Shown in pieces: positions 53,423 to 61,491 of a stretch of DNA of 64,000 nt. Position numbers and translations under genes: made by a program. The notes under the pieces were generated by a model that worked only from the letters and a program-made list of their open reading frames with translations, was not told the origin of the DNA and did no database searches. This stretch comes from Pseudomonas fluorescens (GTDB lineage: Bacteria; Pseudomonadota; Gammaproteobacteria; Pseudomonadales; Pseudomonadaceae): NCBI GenBank assembly GCA_902825215.1, contig LR782234.1, positions 1,860,001 through 1,924,000 of the forward strand, read 5' to 3'. Within the stretch, counting starts at the first letter, position 1; every line of letters starts with the position of its first letter.

Positions 53423-54139
53423 ATGAAACAGCATCGGTTGGCGGCGGCGGTAGCCCTGGTTAGCCTGGTACTCGCGGGTTGTGACTCGCAGACCAGCGTA
53501 GAGCTGAAAACCCCGGCGCAGAAAGCTTCCTACGGCATCGGCCTGAACATGGGCAAAAGCCTGGCTCAGGAAGGCATGGATGATCTGGACTCCAAAGCGG
53601 TAGCCCAGGGCATCGAAGATGCCGTCGGCAAGAAAGAACAGAAGCTGAAAGATGAAGAGCTGGTCGAAGCCTTCGCCGCGCTGCAAAAGCGTGCCGAAGA
53701 GCGCATGGCCAAGATGAGCGAAGAGTCGGCAGCCGCCGGCAAGAAATTCCTCGAAGAAAACGGCAAGAAGGCCGGCGTGACCACTACCGCTTCGGGTCTG
53801 CAGTACGAAGTCGTCAAGAAAGCCGACGGCCCGCAGCCCAAGCCGACTGACGTAGTGACCGTTCACTACACCGGCAAGCTGACCAACGGCACCGTGTTCG
53901 ACAGCTCCGTCGAGCGCGGCAGCCCGATCGATCTGCCGGTAAGCGGCGTGATCCCGGGTTGGGTTGAAGGTCTGCAACTGATGCACGTTGGCGAGAAGTA
54001 CAAACTGTACATTCCTAGCGATCTGGCTTATGGCGCGCAATCGCCAAGCCCGGCGATTCCGGCCAACTCGGTTCTGGTCTTCGACCTCGAACTGCTGGCC
54101 ATCAAGGATCCAGCCAAAGAAGCTGCCGCTGCCAAGTAA
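53423..54139 (+). CDS. FKBP-type peptidyl-prolyl isomerase lipoprotein
   Basis: A 238-residue protein with lipoprotein signal (LVSLVLAGC, lipid Cys about residue 20). An N-terminal FKBP_N dimerisation domain (ASYGIGLNMGKSLAQEG) is linked by a long helix to a C-terminal FKBP domain with VTVHYTGKLTNGTVFDSS, VIPGWVEGLQLMHVGEKYKLYIP and AYGAQ. This is the FkpA/Mip layout. It accelerates proline isomerisation and chaperones outer-membrane proteins in the periplasm. The ATG at 53423 has AAGGAA upstream. Confidence 0.95.
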   Translation: MKQHRLAAAVALVSLVLAGCDSQTSVELKTPAQKASYGIGLNMGKSLAQEGMDDLDSKAVAQGIEDAVGKKEQKLKDEELVEAFAALQKRAEERMAKMSEESAAAGKKFLEENGKKAGVTTTASGLQYEVVKKADGPQPKPTDVVTVHYTGKLTNGTVFDSSVERGSPIDLPVSGVIPGWVEGLQLMHVGEKYKLYIPSDLAYGAQSPSPAIPANSVLVFDLELLAIKDPAKEAAAAK

Positions 54140-54155
54140 TTGGTAAACGCATCGA

Positions 54156-54188
54156 CAACAACGCCTCGCTTATGCGGGGCGTTGTTGC
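54156..54188 (+). terminator. Hairpin after the FKBP gene
   Basis: CAACAACGCC pairs with GGCGTTGTTG; the loop region has a further short CGC/GCG pairing. There is no T tract, so it may terminate weakly or stabilise the 3' end. Confidence 0.55.
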
Positions 54189-54390
54189 ATCTGGACCCCG
54201 GCAAGGGTAAACAGAACGAACCGATGCCGCTTGGCACAGTCATAGCCATTAAGGCTGCCCGCGCTAGCCGCCCTGAGCAGCCAAGTCAATGAAATATTGG
54301 GGTTTTTTATGTGAGTAAAAAACGCCCGATCTGAGCGCAGCCCTTATGAAACGGGGCTTTCAGCGCTGAAATGCAGCTCTGTTCACAAGG

Positions 54391-54413
54391 TTATCCACAA
54401 TTTGTGTGGATAA
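54391..54413. promoter_or_regulatory. Inverted pair of DnaA boxes
   Basis: TTATCCACA (54391-54399) and TGTGGATAA (54405-54413) are perfect DnaA boxes facing each other across five bases, 20 bases before the ykvA-like start codon and probably overlapping its promoter. Confidence 0.65.
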
Positions 54414-54433
54414 CATTTCAGTGGGAGGAATAG

Positions 54434-54889
54434 ATGAAAGCTCCATGGAATTTCGTTCGATTCCTGCCCTTGGCCGGCCGTCTGCTGGCGCGTGGTCGTT
54501 TGCCGACCTTGCTGTTCGCGGTGGCCAGCAAGGGAGCCGCGCAAGGCAATCGTCTGGGTAAGCTCAAGGATGATCTGCGCCTGCTTCAGTCCTTGTGTCT
54601 GGCCTACTGGCGCGGCGAGTACCGGGCCATCAGCAGCAAAGCGCTGATTTCGGTAGTGGCGGGTTTGATGTACTTCCTCAGCCCGGTGGATGCGGTGCCG
54701 GATTTCATTCCCATGTTCGGCATGCTCGACGACGTCGCCGTTCTCGCCTGGCTGATGAAAACCCTCAGCGATGAGCTCGACGCCTTTCGCCAGTGGCGCA
54801 ACCGTCAGCATCCGGAAAAACTGGCGGTGGTCGAACGCCTGCCGGACACCCCCGAACAACTGCAACTTCAGGGACCGAAAAAGCCCTGA
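54434..54889 (+). CDS. YkvA family (DUF1232) membrane protein
   Basis: A 151-residue protein with the DUF1232 signature in the middle: ALISVVAGLMYFLSPVDAVPDFIPMFGMLDDVAVLAWLM, a membrane-inserting block with conserved SPxDxxPD and a D-D pair. The N-terminus is basic and the C-terminus charged. GGGAGGAA lies five bases before the ATG. The family has no settled function. The DnaA boxes directly upstream suggest coupling to the replication cycle, which is inference. Confidence 0.85.
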   Translation: MKAPWNFVRFLPLAGRLLARGRLPTLLFAVASKGAAQGNRLGKLKDDLRLLQSLCLAYWRGEYRAISSKALISVVAGLMYFLSPVDAVPDFIPMFGMLDDVAVLAWLMKTLSDELDAFRQWRNRQHPEKLAVVERLPDTPEQLQLQGPKKP

Positions 54890-55001
54890 TTGTGCAAACC
54901 TGCCTGCAGATAGATACCCCCCGCGACCTTGGCCGCTGTTAGGATTACACTTCTAGGGAAAAGTGCCGACTCGCTAAGTGTTGTTGTCCTACGGGGTAGT
55001 C

Positions 55002-55343
55002 ATGGATATTCAGATCATTGCACGCGATGGCGAACCCGAATACGCGGTTCTGCCGTGGGCTCAGTATCAGGCTCTACTAAAAGCAGCAGGCATCGATGAA
55101 ACACCAAAGCGCGCGGCAGCCACGCCGCTCGCGGCCACAGCAGACCCGATTCTTCCGGGTCTGGATCAACTACGCAGTTTGCGCGAAGGGAAGGGCATCG
55201 CCATCGAGGCGTTGGCCCGCACGGTAGGCATCAGCCCGTCTTATCTGGCCATGATCGAAAGTGGCGAGCGTCAGCCCGACGCCGCGATTCGCCGCAGCCT
55301 GGCCTGGGAACTGACGGTGCCAGGGTGGAGGGAAGAATCGTGA
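55002..55343 (+). CDS. XRE-type helix-turn-helix regulator
   Basis: A 113-residue protein. The first 30 residues (MDIQIIARDGEPEYAVLPWA...) look like the N-terminal part of a Phd/YefM-type antitoxin or a prevent-host-death-like segment. The C-terminal half is an XRE helix-turn-helix, with IEALARTVGISPSYLAMIESGERQPD as helices 2-3. The stop overlaps the GTG of the next gene (GTGA). It is probably the regulator of this small operon; whether it pairs with the next gene as a toxin-antitoxin unit is open. Confidence 0.8.
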   Translation: MDIQIIARDGEPEYAVLPWAQYQALLKAAGIDETPKRAAATPLAATADPILPGLDQLRSLREGKGIAIEALARTVGISPSYLAMIESGERQPDAAIRRSLAWELTVPGWREES

Positions 55344-55711
55344 GCGTACGCATCAGTCGTCAACATTGGGACGGATTGCTGGGGGAGCTGGACCAGGCGC
55401 GACGTCAGCGCCATCTGCTGACCTATCGGGCCTTGCTGGAGCGGTTGCAACTGCCGACCCCGGCCATGCAGACACTGACCGCCGCGCTGGAGCATCTGGC
55501 GGCGCTGGATGCCAGGGCCGAACAGCCGTTGCGCAGTTCACTGGTGATCAGCCAAGGCGCAAGCCGCTTGCCACGCACTGGTTTTTTTGAATGCGTTGAA
55601 CGTCTCGGCCGCTTTTCCGGGCCGTCCGATGGCGTTGCCGCCGCCTCGTGGCATGCCTCGGAAGTGGTGCGTGTCTTTGAATACGAATACCCGGAATCGG
55701 CGGAGGCCTGA
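55340..55711 (+). CDS. Conserved hypothetical protein, second gene of the XRE operon
   Basis: A 123-residue protein starting GTG (MSVRISRQHWDGLLGELDQA). The first 60 residues look helical; the second half contains a beta-type region ending FFECVERLGRFSG and VVRVFEYEYPESAEA. I do not recognise a family. Overlap with the XRE gene upstream and a GTG immediately after its stop for the Sel1 gene show that the three are one unit. Confidence 0.65.
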   Translation: MSVRISRQHWDGLLGELDQARRQRHLLTYRALLERLQLPTPAMQTLTAALEHLAALDARAEQPLRSSLVISQGASRLPRTGFFECVERLGRFSGPSDGVAAASWHASEVVRVFEYEYPESAEA

Positions 55712-56119
55712 GTGTTTTTGCGCCTCAAGGCGCGGGCCGGCTACTGGCTGGCCCGCCGGCTGTTTCATTGGTCGTGGCTGGTGCGTCAACCGCGTGGCTG
55801 GCACTGGCTGGAAGGCCAGTTTGCGCGCATGGCCAACCTTGGCGATGTCGGTGCGCAAAGCTTCTACGGGCACATCCTGACTTTTCGCGGCGTCGGCCTC
55901 GGTGCGCGCGAAGAGGGCGTGCGCTTGTTGCGTCTGGCAGCGCTCGGTGGTGACGGCAAAGCGGCTTATCAGCTCGGCGTGATCAGCCTCGCTGGTACGC
56001 CGAGCAAAGCGCCGGACGCTTTCGAAGCCGCGCGCTGGTGGGGCATCGCTGCCAAGGCCGGGCACCCTTTGGCCGAGCTCAAATTGAAAGAGCTGAGCCG
56101 CGGCGATTCAACGCAGTAA
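55712..56119 (+). CDS. Sel1 repeat family protein
   Basis: A 135-residue protein with GTG start directly after the preceding stop. Two or three Sel1-like hairpins are visible: FARMANLGDVGAQSFYGHIL, LLRLAALGGDGKAAYQLGVI and AARWWGIAAKAGHPLAELKL, with the alternating small residues and LA-G spacing of the family. The basic N-terminus could associate with the membrane, but there is no signal peptide. Such proteins bind partners; the partner may be the preceding gene product. A strong terminator follows. Confidence 0.8.
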   Translation: MFLRLKARAGYWLARRLFHWSWLVRQPRGWHWLEGQFARMANLGDVGAQSFYGHILTFRGVGLGAREEGVRLLRLAALGGDGKAAYQLGVISLAGTPSKAPDAFEAARWWGIAAKAGHPLAELKLKELSRGDSTQ

Positions 56120-56140
56120 ATCCATTTCTGTCAGTTCTAT

Positions 56141-56182
56141 AAACGTGGCGTGAGGTTTTCCTCACGCCACGTTTGCGTTTTT
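56141..56182 (+). terminator. Strong rho-independent terminator
   Basis: AAACGTGGCGTGAGG (56141-56155) and CCTCACGCCACGTTT (56160-56174) are perfect 15 bp arms with a TTTT loop, then GCGTTTTT. Confidence 0.92.
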
Positions 56183-56275
56183 GCGTATCTGTTTATCAGG
56201 TAGCGATCTATTACAGACAAGTCCTACAGGCAGCGCCTACTTGCCTGACTTCTTTCCCGATTGATCCCCCGCACA

Positions 56276-56307
56276 GTTCCCGCGCCTAACTTTTTGCGCG
56301 AGGGAAC
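56276..56307 (+). promoter_or_regulatory. Hairpin containing the leader-ORF ribosome binding site
   Basis: GTTCCC-GCGC (56276-56285) can pair with GCGC-GA-GGGAAC (56296-56307) across a ten-base loop. The Shine-Dalgarno GAGGGA (56300-56305) lies in the right arm, so ribosome access to the leader ORF at 56312 could be controlled by folding. Confidence 0.6.
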
Positions 56308-56311
56308 GCTC

Positions 56312-56359
56312 ATGTTTGACCCGCTGAACCCATCCACTTCGCACCTGCGCGTGCGCTGA
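56312..56359 (+). CDS. 15-residue leader ORF coupled to rhs
   Basis: ATG at 56312 with GAGGGA six bases upstream opens a frame of 15 codons (MFDPLNPSTSHLRVR) whose TGA shares its A with the rhs ATG (TGATG). The rhs gene has no ribosome binding site of its own, so it probably depends on ribosomes finishing this leader. It could alternatively be the true N-terminus of rhs separated by a frameshift; the sequence alone cannot tell. Confidence 0.5.
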   Translation: MFDPLNPSTSHLRVR

Positions 56360-59300
56360 TGGACGCCATCAACCGCATCGAGCAAGCACTCGACAGCTTT
56401 CCCGGCACCCTCAGTCTCTACCGCCAGCAACTTGAGCATTGGGCCAGTCGCACCGCCGACTCGGTCAGCCATGCGGCGGATCTGCCATCGCTGATGGGCA
56501 TGGAGCGGGTCATTCGCTTCGGCGAACACAGCACCACCGTCAGCAGTGCCGATGACCAGTTTTTCTCGGGCGTTGTGCAGTGTCCGCAGGGCGGGGTGAT
56601 GCAGATCGAGAGCAAGTTCGAGTCGGTCTACGACATTGCGCTCGGCAACATTCAAGTCGATGTGATCGCCATGGACGGTGGCGAAACGACGCCGGTGACC
56701 CTTGATGCACAAGGCAAGGGTTCGTTCGAAGGCACGCCGGGCAAGTTCTACCGGGTGCAGGTGCACAGCGAGGTCACGCCGGGGCAGCTCGACGATCTTT
56801 TCAAAGCCTACGACGGTCTGACCCGCGAACTGGACGGCTGGCTGCGCAGCGAATGGCAGGGTTTCAAGCCGCAATGGTCGCAGTCCGTGGCGACGGCAGC
56901 GGGCAACGGCCTGCTGGCCGGCAGTTGGGCGGCGATCGAGGGCGTCTGGGACAGCATCGGCCTGCTCTCGGATATCTTGCGCGACCCCGGCGCGTTTGTT
57001 GAGCGACTGGGCAGCGGCGCAACCGAGTTGATGGCGCTGGCCACGACGGCGCCGGAGCTGATGGAAAAGCTGCAGTTGCTGGCCAGTGACGAAGCGGCGC
57101 TGTGTCTGCTGCTGCGCACGGCCAGCCTTTGGCTGGAGATGTTGCCGCCCAGTGAGATCGCCGGCAAAACCGCCGAAGCCGCATCAATGATGATGGTTCA
57201 GTTGCTGATCGATGTGCTGATCGGCGTGGTCCTGACATTTGCCAGTGGTGGCGCGGGCATTGCCTATCTGAGCCTGCGTCTGGCCGACCGCGCCGTGCAA
57301 TTGCTCGCGGCGGTGAAGCGTCTGGTCAAGGCCATGTTCGGCATCGTCAGCACGTTCATTGAATACGTCGACCGCTACAAAAGCGTCGCCGCTCGCGGTA
57401 TCGCTGCCGGGGTGAAAAAAGGCCGGATGCAATTGCGCTGGGATGCCAGGCGCAACACCACGCTGAAGAAAGACGAACCGCACGACGACTCCCCCGACCA
57501 AGCGAAAAACCCCAACGGCGACAGCGCCGATTGCGTGCCGCACACCTGCACCAATGGTTGTCCGGTGTCGATGGTTACCGGCGAGGAACTACTGACCCTG
57601 ACCGATGCGGTGCTTGATGGCGTGCTGGCGTTTGAGTTCAGCCGTTTGTATCGCTCGAGCGCCGTCGAGATCGACATTGGCCTGGGGTTTGGCTGGAGCC
57701 ATTCGCTGGCGCATCGGCTGGAGTTTGAGGGTGACTTTGTTGTCTGGGTCGACCATGAAAACCGGCGTACGCGGTTTCCCTTGCCGAGTGCGACCCGGCC
57801 AGCGATTCACAACAGTTTGTCGCGGGCGGCGGTTTTTCTGGGGGATGAACCGGAAGAGCTGATTCTGGCGCTGGCCGGGGAAGCGGCGCGGTTTTATCAC
57901 TTTCGCGCCGGGCGGTTGGTGGCGGTCAGTGATGCGTATGGCAATCGGCTGTCGGTGCAGCGTGATCGGGCTGATCGGGTGCAGCGGCTGGATAACTGCG
58001 CCGGTCGCTCGCTGCTGTTGCGCTATGACCGCGCACAGCTGGTTGGCGTGGATTATCAGGTGTTTCGTGAGGGCGCCTGGCACACGGAGCAAACGCTGGT
58101 CAGCTACCGCTTCGACGCCTATCAAAATCTGATCGAAGCGACCAACGCGGTCGGCGACAGCGAGCGTTACGACTACGACGACGCTCATGTGATTTTGCAG
58201 CGGCAACTGGCCGGCGGCGCCAGTTTTTTCTGGGAGTGGGAACGCTCCGGCAAGGCGGCACGCTGTGTGCGCCATTGGGCCTCGTTCTCGCAGATGAACA
58301 CCCGTTACGTCTGGGCCGAGGACGGCAGCGTCGCGGTGCAGTACGTCGACGGCACCGAAGAAACCTATGTCCACGACGACCGCGCGCGGCTGGTGCGTAA
58401 GGTCGAGGCGGATGGCGGCGAACACCTCAAGGCTTATGACGCTGCGGGCCGCTTGATCGCCGAGCAGGATCCTTTAGGTGCTGTTACCGAATACCGCTAC
58501 GACGAGGTCGGACGGCTGATCGCGCTGATTCCCCCGGACGACGCGCCAACGTCCTACGAGTACCGCAACGGTTTCCTCTACCGGCGTTCGCGCGGAGATG
58601 CGGTGTGGACCTACCGGCGCAACGCCGAGGGCGATGTCACCGAAGCGGTCGACCCTGATGGTCAGGTCACCCATTACTACTACAACGTGCGCGGGCAACT
58701 GCTGTCGATCCGCCACCCGGACAGCAGCCGCCATCGACTGGTGTGGAACAGCCTCGGCCAGTTGACCGAAGAAACCCTGCCCCACGGTGGCGTGCGGCGT
58801 TTTTCCTACGATGCATTGGGGCGGCGAACTACAAGTGCTGACGAACACGGCGCCGTTACCCGCCAACAGTGGGATGCCGTTGGCCGACTGATCCAGACGA
58901 CTTTTCCTACCGGCGGCAGCCGCGCCTACAGCTACGGCGCTTACGGCCAGGTCACCGCCGAACGCGACGAGCTCGGGCGCATCACCCGTTACGAGTATGA
59001 CGATGACCTGCACCTGGTCTCGCGGCGGATCAATCCCGACGGCACGCAGGTGCAGTACCGCTATGACCATGCGCAGCTGCTGCTCACCGAGATCGAAAAC
59101 GAGTCGGGGGAAAAGTACCGGCTGGACTACACGCCAAGCGGATTGATCCGACAGGAAACCGGGTTTGATGGACGCCGGACCGCCTATGCCTACGACCTGA
59201 ACGGACATCTGCTGGAGAAGACCGAGTACGGCGATGACGGCTCGCAGTTAGTCACCGCCTACAAGCGCGATGCGGCTGGCCGTCTGCTGATAAAGACCCT

Positions 59301-61128
59301 GCCCGATGGGGTGAAGGTCTCCTACCAATACGACCAAGTTGGCCGTCTGATCGCCGTCGATGACGGTAACAACCACCCGCTGGCCTTCGAATACGACCGC
59401 CAGAACAGGTTGATTACCGAGCATCAGGGCTGGGGCACCTTGCGTTACGCCTACGACGCCTGCGGTCAGCTCAAACGCCTGCGCCTGCCGGACAACAGCA
59501 AACTCGACTATCACTACGCCAAGGGCGGCGCGCTGACCGCGATCGACCTCAACGGCACGCCGCTGACCCGCCACGTCTACCAGTTCGGCCGCGAAGTGCA
59601 GCGCCAGCAAGGCCTGCTGCTCAGCGAATATGCCTACGACGAACAGGGAAGATTGCTCGCCCACGCCGTAGGCCATCAGCGCGATTCGCTCTACCGCCGC
59701 GATTATGCCTACAGCGCCAACGGCAATCTCGCCCACATCGCCGACAGCCGCCACGGCCAACGCACCTACGGCTACGACGCCCTCGACCGACTGATCCGCG
59801 TCCGTCACTCACGCGACGAACTGCCGGAATCCTTCGCCCACGACCCGGCCGGCAACCTGCTGATGCAGGACCGCCCCGGCCCGAGCCGGATTCAGGGCAA
59901 CCGCCTGCTGATGCAGGGCGACCGCCATTACGACTACGACGCCTTCGGCAACCTGATCCGCGAACGCCGCGGCAAAGCGCAAACACTCGTCACCGAATAC
60001 CGCTACGACAGCCAGCACCGCCTGATCAGCCTGACCCGCCCCGACGGCCAGACCGCCACTTACCAATACGACGCCTTCGGCCGGCGCATCCGCAAAACCG
60101 TCGACGGCCAGACCACCGAGTTCTTCTGGCAAGGCGACCAACTCGTCGCCGCAAGCAGCGAAAACGAATACCGCAGCTACGTCTACGAACCCGGCACCTT
60201 CCGCCCACTCGCGTTGCTCGATGGCAAAGGCCCGAAAAAAGCCTGCCCGTTCTACTACCAGCTCGACCACCTCGGTACCCCGCAAGAACTCACCGACTAC
60301 GGCGGCGACATCGTCTGGTCCGCGCAATACGACGCCTACGGCAAAACCGCAGCGCTGACCCTCGCCGGCGACGATTACCTGAACCAGCCGCTGCGTTTTC
60401 AGGGGCAGTATTTCGATGACGAAAGCGGATTGCATTACAACCGGCACCGGTATTACGACCCGCGGCTGGGGCGGTATCTGACGCCGGACCCGGTGAAGCT
60501 GGCGGGTGGGTTGAATCAGTACCAGTACGTGCCGAATCCGACAGGGTGGGTGGATCCGTTGGGGTTGAGCTCCAACTGCCCGCCGCCGGGGAAGCCCGGT
60601 TGCGAGGTGCCGGGTGGGATTGGTGGGGCTAAGGTTGATGAAGGTGAGCCAGCGCTGCCGAAGATGACGGCGCAGGAGCGGAGGGCGAGGATTGATGAGT
60701 TGGCGGAGCAGATTGCCTATAAAGAATTGAAAAAAATGGAGCCTCCCAATAGCAAAGCGCATTTCTTACAGAAGCATGGTGCGCAAACCACCTTAGCAGC
60801 GCAGCTTGAAAGAGTGGAGCACGCTAAAAATCCGACAACCGGCAAAGTGGAAATGAGGATGAATCGAAAAACTAAGGTGAAAGAGCCGAGTATTCCTCGT
60901 GCTGCGACAAGGTTTTTTAGTCATAGAGATCAGTTGAATGCAATAAGTCGCGCGCAGCTTATATTTCGACGTACAGGAAGCCTGGTTCTCTCATCACTAC
61001 CTGTGGAAATGCGAAGGTCGGTGGGGGAGGGATATAAGAGAAATCGATTGGAATATGTGGAAACAACAAAAACCGTCGTTATTCTTGATGTCAATGGAAA
61101 TCCTATAACCGCTTATACGGACTACTAG
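56359..61128 (+). CDS. RHS-repeat polymorphic toxin with RNase A/BECR-like C-terminal tip
   Basis: A 1,589-residue protein. Residues 1-330 form an N-terminal region with a hydrophobic block (about 275-345) but no PAAR domain. The RHS shell begins with GCPVSMVTGEELLTLTDAVL and continues as many YD repeats (YDxxGRL, YDAFGN). It ends at the core-closing YYDPRLGRYLTPDPVKLAGG and the self-cleavage-type DPLGL (residues 1399-1403). The 186-residue tip has the pattern HFLQKHGAQT, AATRFFSHRDQ, VGEGYKRN, VDVNGNPITAYTDY-like, resembling bacterial RNase A-like CdiA tips. GC drops sharply from about residue 1454. No vgrG or EagR adaptor is in the window. Confidence 0.9.
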   Translation: MDAINRIEQALDSFPGTLSLYRQQLEHWASRTADSVSHAADLPSLMGMERVIRFGEHSTTVSSADDQFFSGVVQCPQGGVMQIESKFESVYDIALGNIQVDVIAMDGGETTPVTLDAQGKGSFEGTPGKFYRVQVHSEVTPGQLDDLFKAYDGLTRELDGWLRSEWQGFKPQWSQSVATAAGNGLLAGSWAAIEGVWDSIGLLSDILRDPGAFVERLGSGATELMALATTAPELMEKLQLLASDEAALCLLLRTASLWLEMLPPSEIAGKTAEAASMMMVQLLIDVLIGVVLTFASGGAGIAYLSLRLADRAVQLLAAVKRLVKAMFGIVSTFIEYVDRYKSVAARGIAAGVKKGRMQLRWDARRNTTLKKDEPHDDSPDQAKNPNGDSADCVPHTCTNGCPVSMVTGEELLTLTDAVLDGVLAFEFSRLYRSSAVEIDIGLGFGWSHSLAHRLEFEGDFVVWVDHENRRTRFPLPSATRPAIHNSLSRAAVFLGDEPEELILALAGEAARFYHFRAGRLVAVSDAYGNRLSVQRDRADRVQRLDNCAGRSLLLRYDRAQLVGVDYQVFREGAWHTEQTLVSYRFDAYQNLIEATNAVGDSERYDYDDAHVILQRQLAGGASFFWEWERSGKAARCVRHWASFSQMNTRYVWAEDGSVAVQYVDGTEETYVHDDRARLVRKVEADGGEHLKAYDAAGRLIAEQDPLGAVTEYRYDEVGRLIALIPPDDAPTSYEYRNGFLYRRSRGDAVWTYRRNAEGDVTEAVDPDGQVTHYYYNVRGQLLSIRHPDSSRHRLVWNSLGQLTEETLPHGGVRRFSYDALGRRTTSADEHGAVTRQQWDAVGRLIQTTFPTGGSRAYSYGAYGQVTAERDELGRITRYEYDDDLHLVSRRINPDGTQVQYRYDHAQLLLTEIENESGEKYRLDYTPSGLIRQETGFDGRRTAYAYDLNGHLLEKTEYGDDGSQLVTAYKRDAAGRLLIKTLPDGVKVSYQYDQVGRLIAVDDGNNHPLAFEYDRQNRLITEHQGWGTLRYAYDACGQLKRLRLPDNSKLDYHYAKGGALTAIDLNGTPLTRHVYQFGREVQRQQGLLLSEYAYDEQGRLLAHAVGHQRDSLYRRDYAYSANGNLAHIADSRHGQRTYGYDALDRLIRVRHSRDELPESFAHDPAGNLLMQDRPGPSRIQGNRLLMQGDRHYDYDAFGNLIRERRGKAQTLVTEYRYDSQHRLISLTRPDGQTATYQYDAFGRRIRKTVDGQTTEFFWQGDQLVAASSENEYRSYVYEPGTFRPLALLDGKGPKKACPFYYQLDHLGTPQELTDYGGDIVWSAQYDAYGKTAALTLAGDDYLNQPLRFQGQYFDDESGLHYNRHRYYDPRLGRYLTPDPVKLAGGLNQYQYVPNPTGWVDPLGLSSNCPPPGKPGCEVPGGIGGAKVDEGEPALPKMTAQERRARIDELAEQIAYKELKKMEPPNSKAHFLQKHGAQTTLAAQLERVEHAKNPTTGKVEMRMNRKTKVKEPSIPRAATRFFSHRDQLNAISRAQLIFRRTGSLVLSSLPVEMRRSVGEGYKRNRLEYVETTKTVVILDVNGNPITAYTDY

Positions 61129-61470
61129 ATGATGAAATTTAAGCCGGATATATCAATTTTGCCAGGTTTCTTGTTTGTGTTAGATATTGATTATCCTCAC
61201 GTGGCTTCAGCTGAAGAGTTCATCTGCTTGGCGGACGTTAATGATGGTGCTGATCTATCTGCGGTTTTTGACTTGATAGTTAGGCCAGAATTTTTAAGTT
61301 ATTCTGAAAGTGACAAATGCTGGTTGATTGAGACTATTGCATTTTTTATGGATGAAGGTAATTCGTTTGAAGATGTTTTCGCAAAAAGAAGTTTATTATT
61401 TTCTGAGGAAATAGAGGATGGGCGTATGTTTATGCGTACATTACTCGAGCGGCTTCGTACGTACCTGTAA
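61129..61470 (+). CDS. Probable immunity protein for the RHS toxin
   Basis: A 113-residue acidic protein whose ATG directly follows the rhs stop (a second ATG comes next, at 61132). Sequence features are ISILPGFLFVLDIDYPH, many Asp and Glu, and a C-terminal basic LLERLRTYL. It is AT-rich like the toxin tip. Position, size, charge and composition are those of a cognate immunity protein for a basic nuclease tip. No known immunity family is recognised by eye. Confidence 0.7.
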   Translation: MMKFKPDISILPGFLFVLDIDYPHVASAEEFICLADVNDGADLSAVFDLIVRPEFLSYSESDKCWLIETIAFFMDEGNSFEDVFAKRSLLFSEEIEDGRMFMRTLLERLRTYL

Positions 61471-61491
61471 GGAACGATTAAGGAATAAATA

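Noticed and set aside
54391..54413. Replication origin
   Set aside because: Only two DnaA boxes and no AT-rich unwinding region, dnaA, dnaN or other origin genes.
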